DNA from: Bacteroides fragilis
GTDB lineage: Bacteria > Bacteroidota > Bacteroidia > Bacteroidales > Bacteroidaceae
Direction: 5' to 3'
DNA: 64,000 nt
NCBI RefSeq assembly: GCF_002849695.1
Contig: NZ_CP018937.1
Coordinates: 496,001 to 560,000 of the forward strand
The translations under genes and the position numbers were made by a program. Each line of letters starts with the position of its first letter. Position 1 is the stretch's first letter. Below the pieces are notes generated by a model. That model searched no databases. It saw nothing but the letters and a program-made list of their open reading frames with translations, and had not been told where the DNA came from. Shown one piece after another: positions 1 to 8,804 of this stretch.

Positions 1-230
1 TTATAACCCGGGTCGGCAATATCGATCAAGTGATAGGGAATTTGCTGCCCGTTGATGGTGTAATCTTCCAGATCTTTGCCTGTTCCGAGGTCCATTCCCC
101 GGTAAATCTGGCGTGAATCGGCACTGATGATTTCAGTATCTAAGTCTGCAGCTAATGCGGCAGCAAAAGGGGTTTTACCTGAAGCGGTGGGGCCAAGTAT
201 GGCAATCAGATCATAGTCCGGCATGGTCAT
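1..230 (-). CDS. miaA: tRNA dimethylallyltransferase MiaA, N-terminal part (cut by window edge)
   Basis: This enzyme transfers a dimethylallyl group to adenosine 37 of tRNAs that read UNN codons, in the cytoplasm. Only the first 76 or so codons are visible. The N-terminus shows the P-loop GPTASGKT near residues 12-19, followed by a stretch containing ISADSRQIYRGMDLGTGK, both characteristic of MiaA. The start is taken at the ATG ending at base 230; a second in-frame ATG lies two codons later. The gene continues past base 1. The identity is secure from these motifs; nothing unusual is seen in the visible part. Confidence 0.93.
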   Translation of the reverse strand, partial: MTMPDYDLIAILGPTASGKTPFAAALAADLDTEIISADSRQIYRGMDLGTGKDLEDYTINGQQIPYHLIDIADPGY

Positions 231-329
231 AACTTTATTAATGATTGGACAAAGATATGAAAAAGGAAGTGAAAAGCAGATGTTAAACTCTTAAATGGTG
301 TTATAAAACATGCTTTTTTTCTTGTATTA

Positions 330-360
330 TTTGCAGATAACCAAAGAGTGAGTATCTTTG
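330..360 (+). promoter_or_regulatory. Bacteroides-type promoter of a short transcript
   Basis: A TTTG at 330-333 is followed after 19 bases by TATCTTTG at 353-360, matching the Bacteroidota -33/-7 consensus (TTTG, 19-20 bp, TAnnTTTG). No protein gene starts downstream on this strand. The nearest feature is a hairpin with a T-run at 404-428, so the promoter probably drives a short non-coding RNA. Confidence 0.7.
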
Positions 361-366
361 CAATGT

Positions 367-428
367 GTTTTTCATAGTATTAGATTTAAGGTTAACAAAG
401 GTTGGAGCAAGGCGTTGCTCCTTTTTTT
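367..428 (+). ncRNA. Candidate small RNA ending at an intrinsic terminator
   Basis: About 60 bases lie between a good Bacteroides promoter (TTTG at 330, TATCTTTG at 353) and a GC-rich hairpin with a T7 tail at 404-428. No open reading frame of note starts within it. The transcript would run towards the convergent permease gene that ends at 444, so the hairpin may also end that message. The exact 5' end is inferred from the promoter spacing. I see no known family with certainty; short sRNAs with this promoter-terminator layout are common in Bacteroides. Confidence 0.5.
404..428 (+). terminator. Intrinsic terminator
   Basis: A seven-base stem (GGAGCAA with TTGCTCC) around a GGCG loop is followed by seven T residues. 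It closes the candidate small RNA. It lies 15 bases beyond the stop of the convergent minus-strand permease gene. Confidence 0.75.
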
Positions 429-443
429 ATGTCCTAATCTCTC

Positions 444-1648
444 TTATGCGTTGTGCATCCATATAGATAACATCTTCTTTTTCAAAACAATAATATTGAT
501 GAATGATACCAGTAAGAACAGCAATATGCCGATAGTGAATGTGGGCCAAAGTGATCCGGAGGGTATCTGTGGGAAAAGTGAGTTTAGTGTTTCGAGATAA
601 GATGCACGTGTCCACGAAACAATTCCTATGGATAATAACATCACTACAATATTAAGTCCTACTGTCAGGGTCTGATAGGGGAGTGCCACTTTCGAAGGGC
701 TGTATCCTATCAGAAGCAGGCTTTCCAGCTTGGTGGTGTTTTTTTGCAGTAACAAGAAAATGCTGAGCATCAATATATAGAAAGAGAGCAAGCTGATGAA
801 TAGTCCCACAGCCAGAACGATACCCACAATCAGTCTCAGGAAATAAGTCGTTTTACCGGCATCCAGTTTCCCGTCTTCCGTTTCATAACCTTTCTGCTGA
901 AAATATTTTGCGATAGAGGCGTCAGCCGGGTTGTTTACTTCAACAATCAGTCGTGAAGGATCTGCCTGACGATCCGGTGCGAAGTTCTTGTTAGCCCAAT
1001 CCATGAAAGACTGTGGAACCAGAATGGTGTTCAACCGGTTGGAAAAGCCGACGATATTCCCCTTGTATTGCTCTACCCGTCCATTCCCCTTCATCAGGAT
1101 GTCCATCTGGATCAGACTCATCAGACCTTCCGAGAGTTTAGGCAGGTTTCGGCTTTGGGCAAAACCAAAGTTATATAGGTTCAGATAATTGCGTGGAATG
1201 ATGATGGGGAGGGTATGGGTATTTTCATCGAAGTACCATTTGTCGAGGTTGACGTCTACGAATTCGTCAGGGACGGCTTCGAAAAACATTTCCGTAGAAA
1301 GGTGTACTCCTGCTTCCTGCATTCCCAGACCGGCGGATACTTTAAATTGCGAAGGGGTGAAAGCGCCTACTGTTCGGGTGAATGACTGTTGTTTCAGTTC
1401 CTCGATTTCTTTGGGGAGAAGGTATTATTCTTACCTGCGAAAGTGCCTAATGTGCTGATTTTCTTGGTAGCAATAATATAATCTTTCTTCATGAAACTAT
1501 CCCCTTCGGTAAAGATGGGAAGTACATCTTTGTAGAATTGTGCGCTGAGCAACACAATGACCATCCCGAAAAGGTTGGCAAAAAAGAAACCGGTCAACTG
1601 ACCGATGCTGATATGCTGGCGGAGCAGCTTCCAGACTAAGTTGTTCAT
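444..1648 (-). CDS. FtsX-like ABC transporter permease, with apparent frameshift
   Basis: This is an inner-membrane permease of the FtsX/MacB kind, about 401 residues if read through. It is split into an N-terminal reading frame (1648 down to about 1413) and a C-terminal frame (ending at 444). The frames join perfectly in sense if one base is added to the C4 run on the coding strand (G4 at 1413-1416). The N-terminus has one membrane segment (residues about 18-37), then an extracytoplasmic region, then three C-terminal membrane segments. It partners the ATPase that ends just upstream at 1645 (4-bp overlap). Either a real single-base deletion or a sequencing undercall explains the break. The substrate is not evident. 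Confidence 0.75.
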
Positions 1649-2289
1649 AATTTTAATATTCTGTCATACTTTAACTCGATATGCTTTCCGATGGACGTCA
1701 CGATGATACCCGCCCCTTGTTTCTCGGCTTCTCCCGTCACTAACTCTTCCATGATATGTGCGTTGTCATCGTCAAGATGGCTGATGGGTTCATCCAGGAA
1801 AATAAAGTCGAAGGGTTGACAAAGTGACCGGATGAACGCCACTCTTTGTTGTTGTCCGAAAGATAGTTTTCCTGCTTTTACATTCAACTTGTCCGAAAGT
1901 CCCAGTGCTTCGAACAATGCCAATACCTCTTTCCGGGTTTTATATCCGGTTAGGTTATTCTTTAACCGGATATTTTCGATGGCAGTCAGCTCTGTGAAAA
2001 TGCGCAAATCCTGAAATAGCATACTCAGTGAATGCTTCCTGAGTTCAACCCATTGCTTCACCGAGTATGCTTTTATATTGGTTTCATCGAAATTGATAAT
2101 TCCTTGATAGTCGTTTCGGTAGCCATAGATATAGCTGCATAGCGATGATTTTCCGGTACCGGATGCTGCTTCAATCAAGTAAGATTTTCCTTTATGGAAA
2201 AAGAGGTCTTGATGCCATACATCCGAAATGACCGAGTTACGGTCAGCAAACACTTGGGGAAGTGTTTGCTGTAAGTGAATGCTGTTCAT
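1645..2289 (-). CDS. ABC transporter ATP-binding protein, FtsE/LolD-like
   Basis: This is the ATPase subunit for the adjacent FtsX-like permease. Visible motifs are Walker A SGTGKSS, the signature LSFGQQQR and Walker B FIFLDEP followed by an H-containing switch region near the end. The start at 2289 (MNSIHLQQ) leaves a 10-base gap from the stop of the preceding lipoprotein gene; a longer reading from 2325 would overlap that gene. At about 214 residues it is a standard single-domain ATPase. The stop overlaps the permease start, which implies translational coupling. What the pair moves or does is not shown by the sequence. Confidence 0.85.
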   Translation of the reverse strand: MNSIHLQQTLPQVFADRNSVISDVWHQDLFFHKGKSYLIEAASGTGKSSLCSYIYGYRNDYQGIINFDETNIKAYSVKQWVELRKHSLSMLFQDLRIFTELTAIENIRLKNNLTGYKTRKEVLALFEALGLSDKLNVKAGKLSFGQQQRVAFIRSLCQPFDFIFLDEPISHLDDDNAHIMEELVTGEAEKQGAGIIVTSIGKHIELKYDRILKL

Positions 2290-2299
2290 ACGCTGAAGG

Positions 2300-3853
2300 T
2301 TACATGCCGGCAAATTGTTTGGCAAAGTCTACTATCTGTTTTAAAGCGTTGACATCTTTGTTTTTCAGGAGAATGGCTGTTTCAGTCTTACCTTCGCTGT
2401 CACTGAATGCTTCAATATAAGAAATCTGTGAAGCAAGTTTATAGTAAGTCTGGTATTCTTCGCCACCGAAACCGGTTATCATTTTCACGACAGGAAGATC
2501 TAAAATGGCATCCATGTTGATGACAAAGAACACATTTTTGCCCTTCATATCCGATACATATCCGGCATCTTTGATTGATTTGTCTACCGGCTTACTGATA
2601 TTCTTGTAGAGGAGCTCGTCATTGGTGGCATACATTTGTTTGTTACGGATGCCAAAGAACACATTATTGGTGTTGGACTTATAAACGTATTCATTTTCTC
2701 CCAGTTGGATGATGTCTTCATTTCTACCTAATTTCAATTCTTTCTTTTTATCGTACAATGCTTTCAAGGCATTTCCGTTCTTTGCGTCAGCATAAGCAGC
2801 GAAAGTGGGTGCACTGTTCATGGTTACGTTAATCAGACCGATAGAGATATCACCATCGAAAGATGCGAATAAACTTTTCACCTCCTCGGCTTTTGCAAGG
2901 GAAACGTTTCTGCGGAATTCTTCGTTGTTGAGCAATAGGTCATAGAATGCTGCCCCGTTGACTCCTATGTTTAGAAAGGCAAGAGTCGATTCCGGGAAAT
3001 TCTGGAGGAAAGTTGTATTTAATTTTTTCACAGCTTGAGCCTGCTTCTTTAGCAGTGCGTCTGTTTCGGCGTTATCCGAATAAGTTTCAATCTGCAGAGC
3101 TATCTTTCCTTTCTCAAAGTTGAGATTGCCTACGGCCATTACTTCGCTTAGATCGAGTTGTGAAGAAAGTCCCATACTGATTTGTTGTGAGTATATCTTA
3201 GGAACGGCATCCATTGAAGCAAAGAAGTTAATGTCCCCTTTTTGATTTTGCATCTTTTTGAAACCGCTGTTCTTCATGATACTGTTCTCTTCCGTCTGTT
3301 TTAATAAAGTAGAGATGGTTTGTTTGGCAACATCCATTTGTGAAGTTCCGTAGGCTTCTGTCAAGACTGCTGCGTTTTCATTAAAAACCAACAGGCTGCT
3401 TTTTTGCAGAGTAGTGAAGCTGTATCCGTCTTCTTCTGCTATCGGCTGGCAGATTCCCTCTTTGGCCATTAAGTCAAGAGAAGCACGCAAGTCGTCGATA
3501 TTGCTAACCTTGGCAACCATAGCGGGGGTAATGAACGTTTTGGAAGTAAACACAAAGACGGGGGCCTTGATATCGATACCCGATTGGGAAGGATCCTTCA
3601 TTATCTTTTCCAATTGCTGGAAGGCGGCCGCATTCATTCCGCTTTTCAGGGCTTCCATCATTTTTTGTTTCATTCCTTCGTTTTCTTTATCATTCAGGCC
3701 GGCTTTGTCGGCAAGCGTATTCAGATTGACGGAGGCAACAGCCGAAGCGTCAGCAGGAATCACATGGATATATTCCGCTTTCTTTGAGCAGGCTGCCATG
3801 AAAACAATCAGTACTCCCAGTACCGAAAGTCGGGAAATCATTCGTTTTACCAT
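2300..3853 (-). CDS. DUF4836 family lipoprotein
   Basis: This is a roughly 517-residue exported lipoprotein. The N-terminus has a short positively charged stretch, a hydrophobic core and a lipobox ending in AAC at about residues 19-21. The mature part begins with a repeat-free region typical of the Bacteroides DUF4836 family (HVIPADASAVASVNLNTL near the start). The family's function is unknown; a surface or periplasmic location follows from the lipobox. I chose the ATG at 3853 because it places the lipobox correctly; an upstream start at 3901 would overlap rsmE. The gene sits between rsmE and the ABC pair on the same strand and may share their transcript. Confidence 0.8.
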   Translation of the reverse strand: MVKRMISRLSVLGVLIVFMAACSKKAEYIHVIPADASAVASVNLNTLADKAGLNDKENEGMKQKMMEALKSGMNAAAFQQLEKIMKDPSQSGIDIKAPVFVFTSKTFITPAMVAKVSNIDDLRASLDLMAKEGICQPIAEEDGYSFTTLQKSSLLVFNENAAVLTEAYGTSQMDVAKQTISTLLKQTEENSIMKNSGFKKMQNQKGDINFFASMDAVPKIYSQQISMGLSSQLDLSEVMAVGNLNFEKGKIALQIETYSDNAETDALLKKQAQAVKKLNTTFLQNFPESTLAFLNIGVNGAAFYDLLLNNEEFRRNVSLAKAEEVKSLFASFDGDISIGLINVTMNSAPTFAAYADAKNGNALKALYDKKKELKLGRNEDIIQLGENEYVYKSNTNNVFFGIRNKQMYATNDELLYKNISKPVDKSIKDAGYVSDMKGKNVFFVINMDAILDLPVVKMITGFGGEEYQTYYKLASQISYIEAFSDSEGKTETAILLKNKDVNALKQIVDFAKQFAGM

Positions 3854-3879
3854 AATTACTATATATTTAGTTCTGTAAA

Positions 3880-4569
3880 TTACATATTCATTGTATGGCA
3901 AGCCACTAATGCCGCCGTTTCTGTTCGTAATCGTGATTTGCCTAAACTGATCGGGATGAATCCCTTTTCGATGGCTTTTTTCACTTCCTCTTCGCTGAAG
4001 TCGCCCTCCGGCCCGATCAATACTAATGTATCTTCTCCTTTTTTCAGTACATCCTTCAGGAGAGGTTTCTCTCCTTCATAACAGTGGGCTATGAATTTTT
4101 GTCCTGAGAAGTCTTTTTCAATGAACGAATTGAAGTCAGTCATTTCGTTCAACCGGGGCAAGCGTGCCTTTAATGATTGTTTGATGGCCGATACCAATAT
4201 CTTTTCGATACGTTCCGTCTTGATCACTTTTCGTTCGGAAAAGCGACAGTTCAGAAACGTCAATTCATCGAAACCTATTTCTGTCGCTTTTTCAGCGAGC
4301 CATTCATTACGGTCCATATTCTTGGTCGGTGCCATGGCAATATGCAGATGGCCCTGCCATAAAGGCTCTTGATGAATAGTTTCTTTAATATTCACCAGGC
4401 AACGTTTATTGGTTGCTGCACTGATCTCTGCCCGATAGAAGTTTCCTTTACCGTCGGTCAGGGTGATTTCGTCTCCGGCTGTCAGACGGAGCACACGCAC
4501 GCAATGCTGTGCCTCCTCTTCCGGAAGCTCAGCATTGGTTTGTATATCAGGGGTATAAAATACGTGCAT
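3880..4569 (-). CDS. rsmE: 16S rRNA (uracil-1498-N3)-methyltransferase RsmE
   Basis: This enzyme methylates U1498 of 16S rRNA using SAM. The 229-residue length is typical. The SPOUT-type C-terminal fold is indicated by LVLIGPEGDFSEEEV, followed by LGKSRLRTETAAL, the SAM-binding knot region. An N-terminal PUA-like RNA-binding part precedes it (QHCVRVLRLTAGDEITLTDG). The gene is closely packed with the downstream lipoprotein gene and with the upstream nuclease-family gene, so the group is probably one operon. Confidence 0.95.
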   Translation of the reverse strand: MHVFYTPDIQTNAELPEEEAQHCVRVLRLTAGDEITLTDGKGNFYRAEISAATNKRCLVNIKETIHQEPLWQGHLHIAMAPTKNMDRNEWLAEKATEIGFDELTFLNCRFSERKVIKTERIEKILVSAIKQSLKARLPRLNEMTDFNSFIEKDFSGQKFIAHCYEGEKPLLKDVLKKGEDTLVLIGPEGDFSEEEVKKAIEKGFIPISLGKSRLRTETAALVACHTMNM

Positions 4570-4574
4570 ATCTT

Positions 4575-5144
4575 TTATTTATGTCGGTTTATCTCATCAC
4601 GCAGTCGGGCGGCAAGTTCATAATTCTCTTCTTGAATGGCCTTGCTTAAGGCTTCTTCAAGGGAAATAATGCTGACTGCCTCCGTACGTGAGTTATCATC
4701 TTCTTCCGGTGAATCAGGACGTTCAGCACCGTCTGTCATTCGAATGCATTCGCGTTCAAGGATAGATTCGTATATAAATATGGGGCAATCTGCCCTCACG
4801 GCCAATGCTACCGCATCCGAAGTACGTGCGTCTATCCGGATAATCTCTTCGTCTCTTTTAAAGTAGATATACGAATAAAAGACACCTTCTTTTGCTTTAT
4901 AAATCAGTACCCGGAGCAAAGATGCTCCCAGAACATTCAGACACGAGTAAAATAAATCGTGTGTCAGCGGGCGAGGGGCTTTTATTCCTTTCAGGCAAAT
5001 GGCTGTGGCTTGCGCTTCGGCTGGTCCTATTATGATAGGTAACTGCCGTTCGCCATCTACTTCTCCCAGTACCATTGCATAGGCACCCACCTGCGCCTGG
5101 CTGTTAGAAATGTTCAATACCTGTAGTTCTACTTTCTTATCCAT
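4575..5144 (-). CDS. Bifunctional nuclease (BFN/DUF151) family protein with UVR motif
   Basis: The 189-residue protein has the DUF151/BFN domain in its first two thirds (PIIIGPAEAQATAI at about 36-49 and RIDARTSDAVALAVR at about 103-117). A UvrB/UvrC-type motif sits at the C-terminus (ALSKAIQEENYELAARLRDEINRH, residues 165-188). Plant and bacterial relatives have been reported to act as nucleases; the exact role in Bacteroides is not known. It lies 5 bases upstream of rsmE and 2 bases downstream of the nucleoside permease stop, so it is almost certainly co-transcribed with both. Confidence 0.9.
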   Translation of the reverse strand: MDKKVELQVLNISNSQAQVGAYAMVLGEVDGERQLPIIIGPAEAQATAICLKGIKAPRPLTHDLFYSCLNVLGASLLRVLIYKAKEGVFYSYIYFKRDEEIIRIDARTSDAVALAVRADCPIFIYESILERECIRMTDGAERPDSPEEDDNSRTEAVSIISLEEALSKAIQEENYELAARLRDEINRHK

Positions 5145-5146
5145 TG

Positions 5147-6406
5147 TTAATTATTCACTTTCTTAAGTTCTCCCGGTTGATGTTTGTATCTGAAAACAAC
5201 GGCAAATAAAATGCCGATGGCCAGTGCGTATGCTGCAAATATAAACCAGATGGTCGGCCAATCTCGGCTTACCAACATTCCGTTTTCGTATACGGAGAAT
5301 GCGTCCACTACAGCACCGCTGGCATATCCTCCGATGACGGCTCCAAGTCCGTTTGTCATAATGAAGAACAAGCCTTGTGCGCTGGCCCTTGTCTCAGGTT
5401 TTGTTTCCAATTCAACAAATAAAGAACCGGAAATGTTGAAGAAGTCAAATGCCATACCATATACTATCATGGATAAAATCAGCATCCAGATGCCCGTACC
5501 CGGATCACCGAATCCAAACAGCCCGAATCGGAATACCCAGGCGAACATACTGATCAGCATGACACGCTTGATTCCAAAGTGTCTCAAGAAGAAGGGGATG
5601 GCCAGGATAAACAGGGTCTCGGACATTTGTGAGATAGATAGTAGAATTACCGAGTGTTTGACACCAAAGGAATCTGCAAATTCGGGTATTTTGGCGAAAC
5701 TACCCAGGAATGCATCACCATAGGTGTTTGTAATTTGCAATGCCGCACCCAATAGCATAGAGAAAAAGAAGAAAATAGCCATCTTTTTTCTTTTGAACAG
5801 GCTGAGGGCATCAAGTCCGAAAGAAGACAATAAAGTTTTATTTTCATTCTTCGCCGGTGGACAGGGAGGCAGCGTGAAAGAATATATCCCCAAAAGTAAG
5901 GCTGAACTTGCTCCTACATAAAGTTGTGCACTGGAGTTCTTGAATCCTGTAAGGTCTACTGCCCACATGGCACAGATGAAACCGATGGTTCCCCATACGC
6001 GGATAGGCGGGAAATCCTTTACTAAATCACATTTATATTGTTCAAGTGCGTTATATGAAACTGTATTGGCAAGGGAAAGGGTAGGCATGTAAACCATCAG
6101 GTTGAGTAACATGGCCCAATACATTTGATTATAGTCGGTAGCGGTGGATGCGTAAAACAAACAGCCGGCTCCTAATAAATGACAAATACCATAAAGACGT
6201 TCGGCGTTGAACCATTTATCGGCAATAATACCGGTTATTCCCGGCATGATGATAGATGCGATTCCCATTGTAGCGAAGATAGCTCCGATTTGTCCACCTT
6301 CGAAATGGAGGCCTCTTTCCATATAGCCACCTAATGAAATTAACCACGACCCCCATACAAAGAATTGCAGGAAGTTCATAATAATCAAACGATTTTTTAT
6401 ATTCAT
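5147..6406 (-). CDS. Nucleoside permease, NupG-like MFS transporter
   Basis: This is a 419-residue integral membrane protein with about 12 hydrophobic segments. It begins MNFLQFFVWGSWLISLGGY after a short N-terminal stretch, the hallmark of the nucleoside:H+ symporter (NHS) family. It would import nucleosides using the proton gradient. The gene appears to be the first of a minus-strand operon running through DUF151, rsmE, the lipoprotein and the ABC pair. The substrate is inferred from family resemblance only. Confidence 0.9.
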   Translation of the reverse strand: MNIKNRLIIMNFLQFFVWGSWLISLGGYMERGLHFEGGQIGAIFATMGIASIIMPGITGIIADKWFNAERLYGICHLLGAGCLFYASTATDYNQMYWAMLLNLMVYMPTLSLANTVSYNALEQYKCDLVKDFPPIRVWGTIGFICAMWAVDLTGFKNSSAQLYVGASSALLLGIYSFTLPPCPPAKNENKTLLSSFGLDALSLFKRKKMAIFFFFSMLLGAALQITNTYGDAFLGSFAKIPEFADSFGVKHSVILLSISQMSETLFILAIPFFLRHFGIKRVMLISMFAWVFRFGLFGFGDPGTGIWMLILSMIVYGMAFDFFNISGSLFVELETKPETRASAQGLFFIMTNGLGAVIGGYASGAVVDAFSVYENGMLVSRDWPTIWFIFAAYALAIGILFAVVFRYKHQPGELKKVNN

Positions 6407-7247
6407 AACTTTATTGATGTGTTTCCCGTCGTGCCAATATATGGCAGATCAGCTGCAAATATAATATTTTTAGTTGACAGAGTGGAAAAAGCACAGGATA
6501 AAAGGGAGGAAGAAAGGGAAAAATAGCAAAAGAAAATTGGAAATGCAAAGAAGGAAAGGGTATATAAAAAAAGAAGGCTATCTATCCCAGGTAGCTTATT
6601 TTTACCACCTAACTTGCTGAATATCAAATGTAAACTAAGGTGGCTGAGTCGAAAAATCGCATATTAGCCTACATGAATACAATTAATAATCAAATTTTCG
6701 CAAAGATGGATGTATATAGTTTACAACTTCTAAAAGGTTAGAAATGAATTATTTCTGAAAATCCCCCTATACAGAGCAAATTTCCTTCCTTGTCACTTCT
6801 GTAAAAAACTACATAATCTATTAATATTGAGCATTTCATCTCAATGCAATAGTTTTATAGTGAAACTCCAATAGCTGTACTATACCTCATCTGTCTTTGG
6901 GTGACAAAATAGAGCAAAACGCCCTATATTTGTCACTCCTTGCAAATATAGCTATTTTCCATGATTCAGTGCATTTATCTCATGATATTTTTCGCATAGG
7001 GCAATCAAACATAGGAAAATCGACCTTCTAAATCCTTATACTCCATTCTTGTTTTCAGGTTATCGAATTTGTATATAAACATCTTGTTAACCGGAACTTG
7101 ATGTTAGGAATCAATCTTCCATATACAAACAAATGTATTTATTTGTTAAATATTCGTGCTATCAAGCAATAATTTCTGCATTCTAAAAAATAACTTTCAA
7201 TCATCTGCTATCTTTGCTGATATATTATAATTCAAATAAAAATAACG
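6407..7247. other. Intergenic region, no gene recognised
   Basis: About 840 AT-rich bases separate the nucleoside permease from the histone-like gene. No reading frame here has convincing coding character; the longest one on the minus strand near 6403-6627 is low-complexity hydrophobic sequence. A TATCTTTG at 7209-7216 is a plausible -7 element for the downstream histone-like gene. The promoter of the permease operon must also lie here, but I cannot place it with confidence. Confidence 0.5.
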
Positions 7248-7424
7248 ATGAAAGAACTTTTAGAAAAAATGCAGGACACTTATGAAACGTTTAAAGCAAA
7301 TGCTACGCTTCAATTGGAAAAACAGAATAAGGCTGCCGGGACTCGTGCCCGTAAGGATTCTTTAATATTGGAAAAACTGGCTAAAGAGTTCCGTAAAGCA
7401 TCTTTGGAGGCAAGTAAAAAATAG
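7248..7424 (+). CDS. Histone H1-like (Hc1-type) small basic protein
   Basis: This is a 58-residue lysine-rich protein (MKELLEKMQDTYETFKANAT at the start, ending in LEASKK). It matches the small histone H1-like proteins found throughout Bacteroides. They probably bind DNA non-specifically in the nucleoid. The gene is short and stands alone, with a -7-like TATCTTTG at 7209-7216. The next feature downstream is the rod-shaped RNA. Confidence 0.85.
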   Translation: MKELLEKMQDTYETFKANATLQLEKQNKAAGTRARKDSLILEKLAKEFRKASLEASKK

Positions 7425-7589
7425 TTTTCTTTCTGAGTAAAGAATAAAGCTGTCACAATTTATGTTGGTTGCTTACTTTTTTATTTATGAAAGATAAAAA
7501 ATAACTCAGAACTTCTTTTGCATATATTTAAAGACTGATAAGACTACATTGATTGTTGGATTTCGTTTTTATTTATATTTTGCAAAAGA

Positions 7590-7757
7590 AAAAAAATAAT
7601 AGAAAGCGTTAGCTTTTGTCATGCACCGAAATCTGGTAAATTTCATTCATCCGCAAGACAAACGGTTTTCGCCTATGCTTTGGCGTGGGCTTAACTTGTT
7701 TGCGGATAGGTTTTACCAGAACCTCGGTGCGACAGTTATGTCCCACGTTTTCTTTTG
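7590..7757 (+). ncRNA. Candidate rod-shaped structured RNA, possibly 6S-like
   Basis: The segment folds into one long imperfect hairpin. From outside in, the pairs are GAAAGCGT (7602-7609) with ACGTTTTC (7745-7752); TGTC and GCACCGA (7617-7629) with TCGGTGC and GACA (7724-7734); CTGGTAAA (7633-7640) with TTTACCAG (7712-7719); ATCCGCAA (7649-7656) with TTGCGGAT (7700-7707); and an apical stem at about 7671-7690. The sequence has no open frame. A near-consensus -7 (TATATTTTG at 7574-7582) precedes it. The shape recalls 6S RNA, which mimics an open promoter and binds RNA polymerase, but the identity is inference from shape alone. Confidence 0.55.
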
Positions 7758-7803
7758 ATTATAAAAATGCTTGACGGGACTTCAGGCCAAGAATTAGAGT
7801 ATT

Positions 7804-8025
7804 ATGAAAAGTACATTATTAAATGAACTTATGAAGATTCCCAAAGATGCCACTTTGATAACAATACAAGGTGTGGAGATGCAAGTTATAGATAAAGATG
7901 AAGCTGTGCGTTTATTAGACTCCGATCCGAATGACAGCAATATTCATGAATGCATATTAAGTAACGGTCATTTCTTGTTTCAAACAGAAAATAGAACCCT
8001 CGTTTCTTTGTATAAAGTGCTATAA
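7804..8025 (+). CDS. Hypothetical small protein
   Basis: This is a 73-residue protein with an ordinary composition (MKSTLLNELMKIPKDATLIT at the start). I recognise no domain. It has no signal peptide or membrane segment. It follows the rod-shaped RNA by about 50 bases and precedes the phage-derived block. It may be a genuine short gene, because its frame has normal codon use and an internal sequence that looks folded, but its role is unknown. Confidence 0.55.
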   Translation: MKSTLLNELMKIPKDATLITIQGVEMQVIDKDEAVRLLDSDPNDSNIHECILSNGHFLFQTENRTLVSLYKVL

Positions 8026-8366
8026 GTATCAGAATAACACACAAATCCTATTCCTCTTCTATTCTTAAAAACTCTTGGACGGAGAAATGCCTGAATATTA
8101 TGGGTAACTAATTGTATTATGACGATATTCTTTATGATGTTATATACGATTTATCTCATACAACTTTTTAATTAGATTAAAATGCCGAATCCACGAAAAA
8201 ACTTTTCCCCGTCTATTAAAGAGGTTCTGACACTTTTCATTAGATATTGAGTACCTACAACACAACAAAGACAATAATCACTTTCTAAAATCTTACCTTA
8301 TAAACATTCTCAATAAACTCTATTCGATAGTTGGCGCTACTCTTTCGATACAAATAGTATCAAAGT
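8026..8366. other. Intergenic region before the phage-derived block
   Basis: About 340 AT-rich bases hold no convincing gene. A 22-codon frame starting with ATG near 8181 is too short to support. No clear TTTG/TAnnTTTG promoter was found. This is the left boundary between ordinary chromosome and the phage-derived and T6SS region. Confidence 0.4.
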
Positions 8367-8801
8367 ATGAAGCTAACACTCAATCGCAAATTCAGAGGCT
8401 CGACCTATACAATAGGCGACTTGTCCATCAACGGTAAATTTTTCTGTAACACCATCGAAGATACCGTAAGAGAACTTCCGGCTGTTTGCCCTAATACCCC
8501 TAATGGCTGTTCTTGTACTTGTAAGGAAAAGATCTATGCCAGAACTGCCATTCCCGCTGGGACATATAAAGTCACTCTTCAGTACAGTCCCAAGTATAAG
8601 AAAAAGATGCCGTATCTGCACGATGTGCCCCATTTCCTCGGTATCCTGATTCATTCCGGCAATACCGAATCTGATTCTGCCGGCTGCATCATCGTGGGAA
8701 ATAACACGGTTAAAGGGAAAGTGTTGGAATCCCGTGCTACTTTCCAGAAATTATATTCCATACTTGAGTCCGAAACCGATATAACCATTCAAATCGTATA
8801 A
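8367..8801 (+). CDS. DUF5675 family protein (phage-associated)
   Basis: The 144-residue protein matches the DUF5675 pattern. It has an N-terminal beta-rich part (GDLSINGKFFCNTIED), then IPAGTYKVTL, then a conserved HSGN motif at about residues 93-96 followed by SAGCIIVGNN. The family occurs in phage and phage-like lysis or structural clusters; a peptidoglycan-related activity has been suggested from the conserved His/Cys pattern but is not proven. It is spaced 3 bases from the terminase gene, so the two are co-transcribed. Confidence 0.75.
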   Translation: MKLTLNRKFRGSTYTIGDLSINGKFFCNTIEDTVRELPAVCPNTPNGCSCTCKEKIYARTAIPAGTYKVTLQYSPKYKKKMPYLHDVPHFLGILIHSGNTESDSAGCIIVGNNTVKGKVLESRATFQKLYSILESETDITIQIV

Positions 8802-8804
8802 GGA

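Noticed and set aside
6403..6627. 74-codon hydrophobic minus-strand frame upstream of the permease
   Set aside because: Low-complexity F/L/S composition, overlap with the permease start region and no ribosome-binding support.
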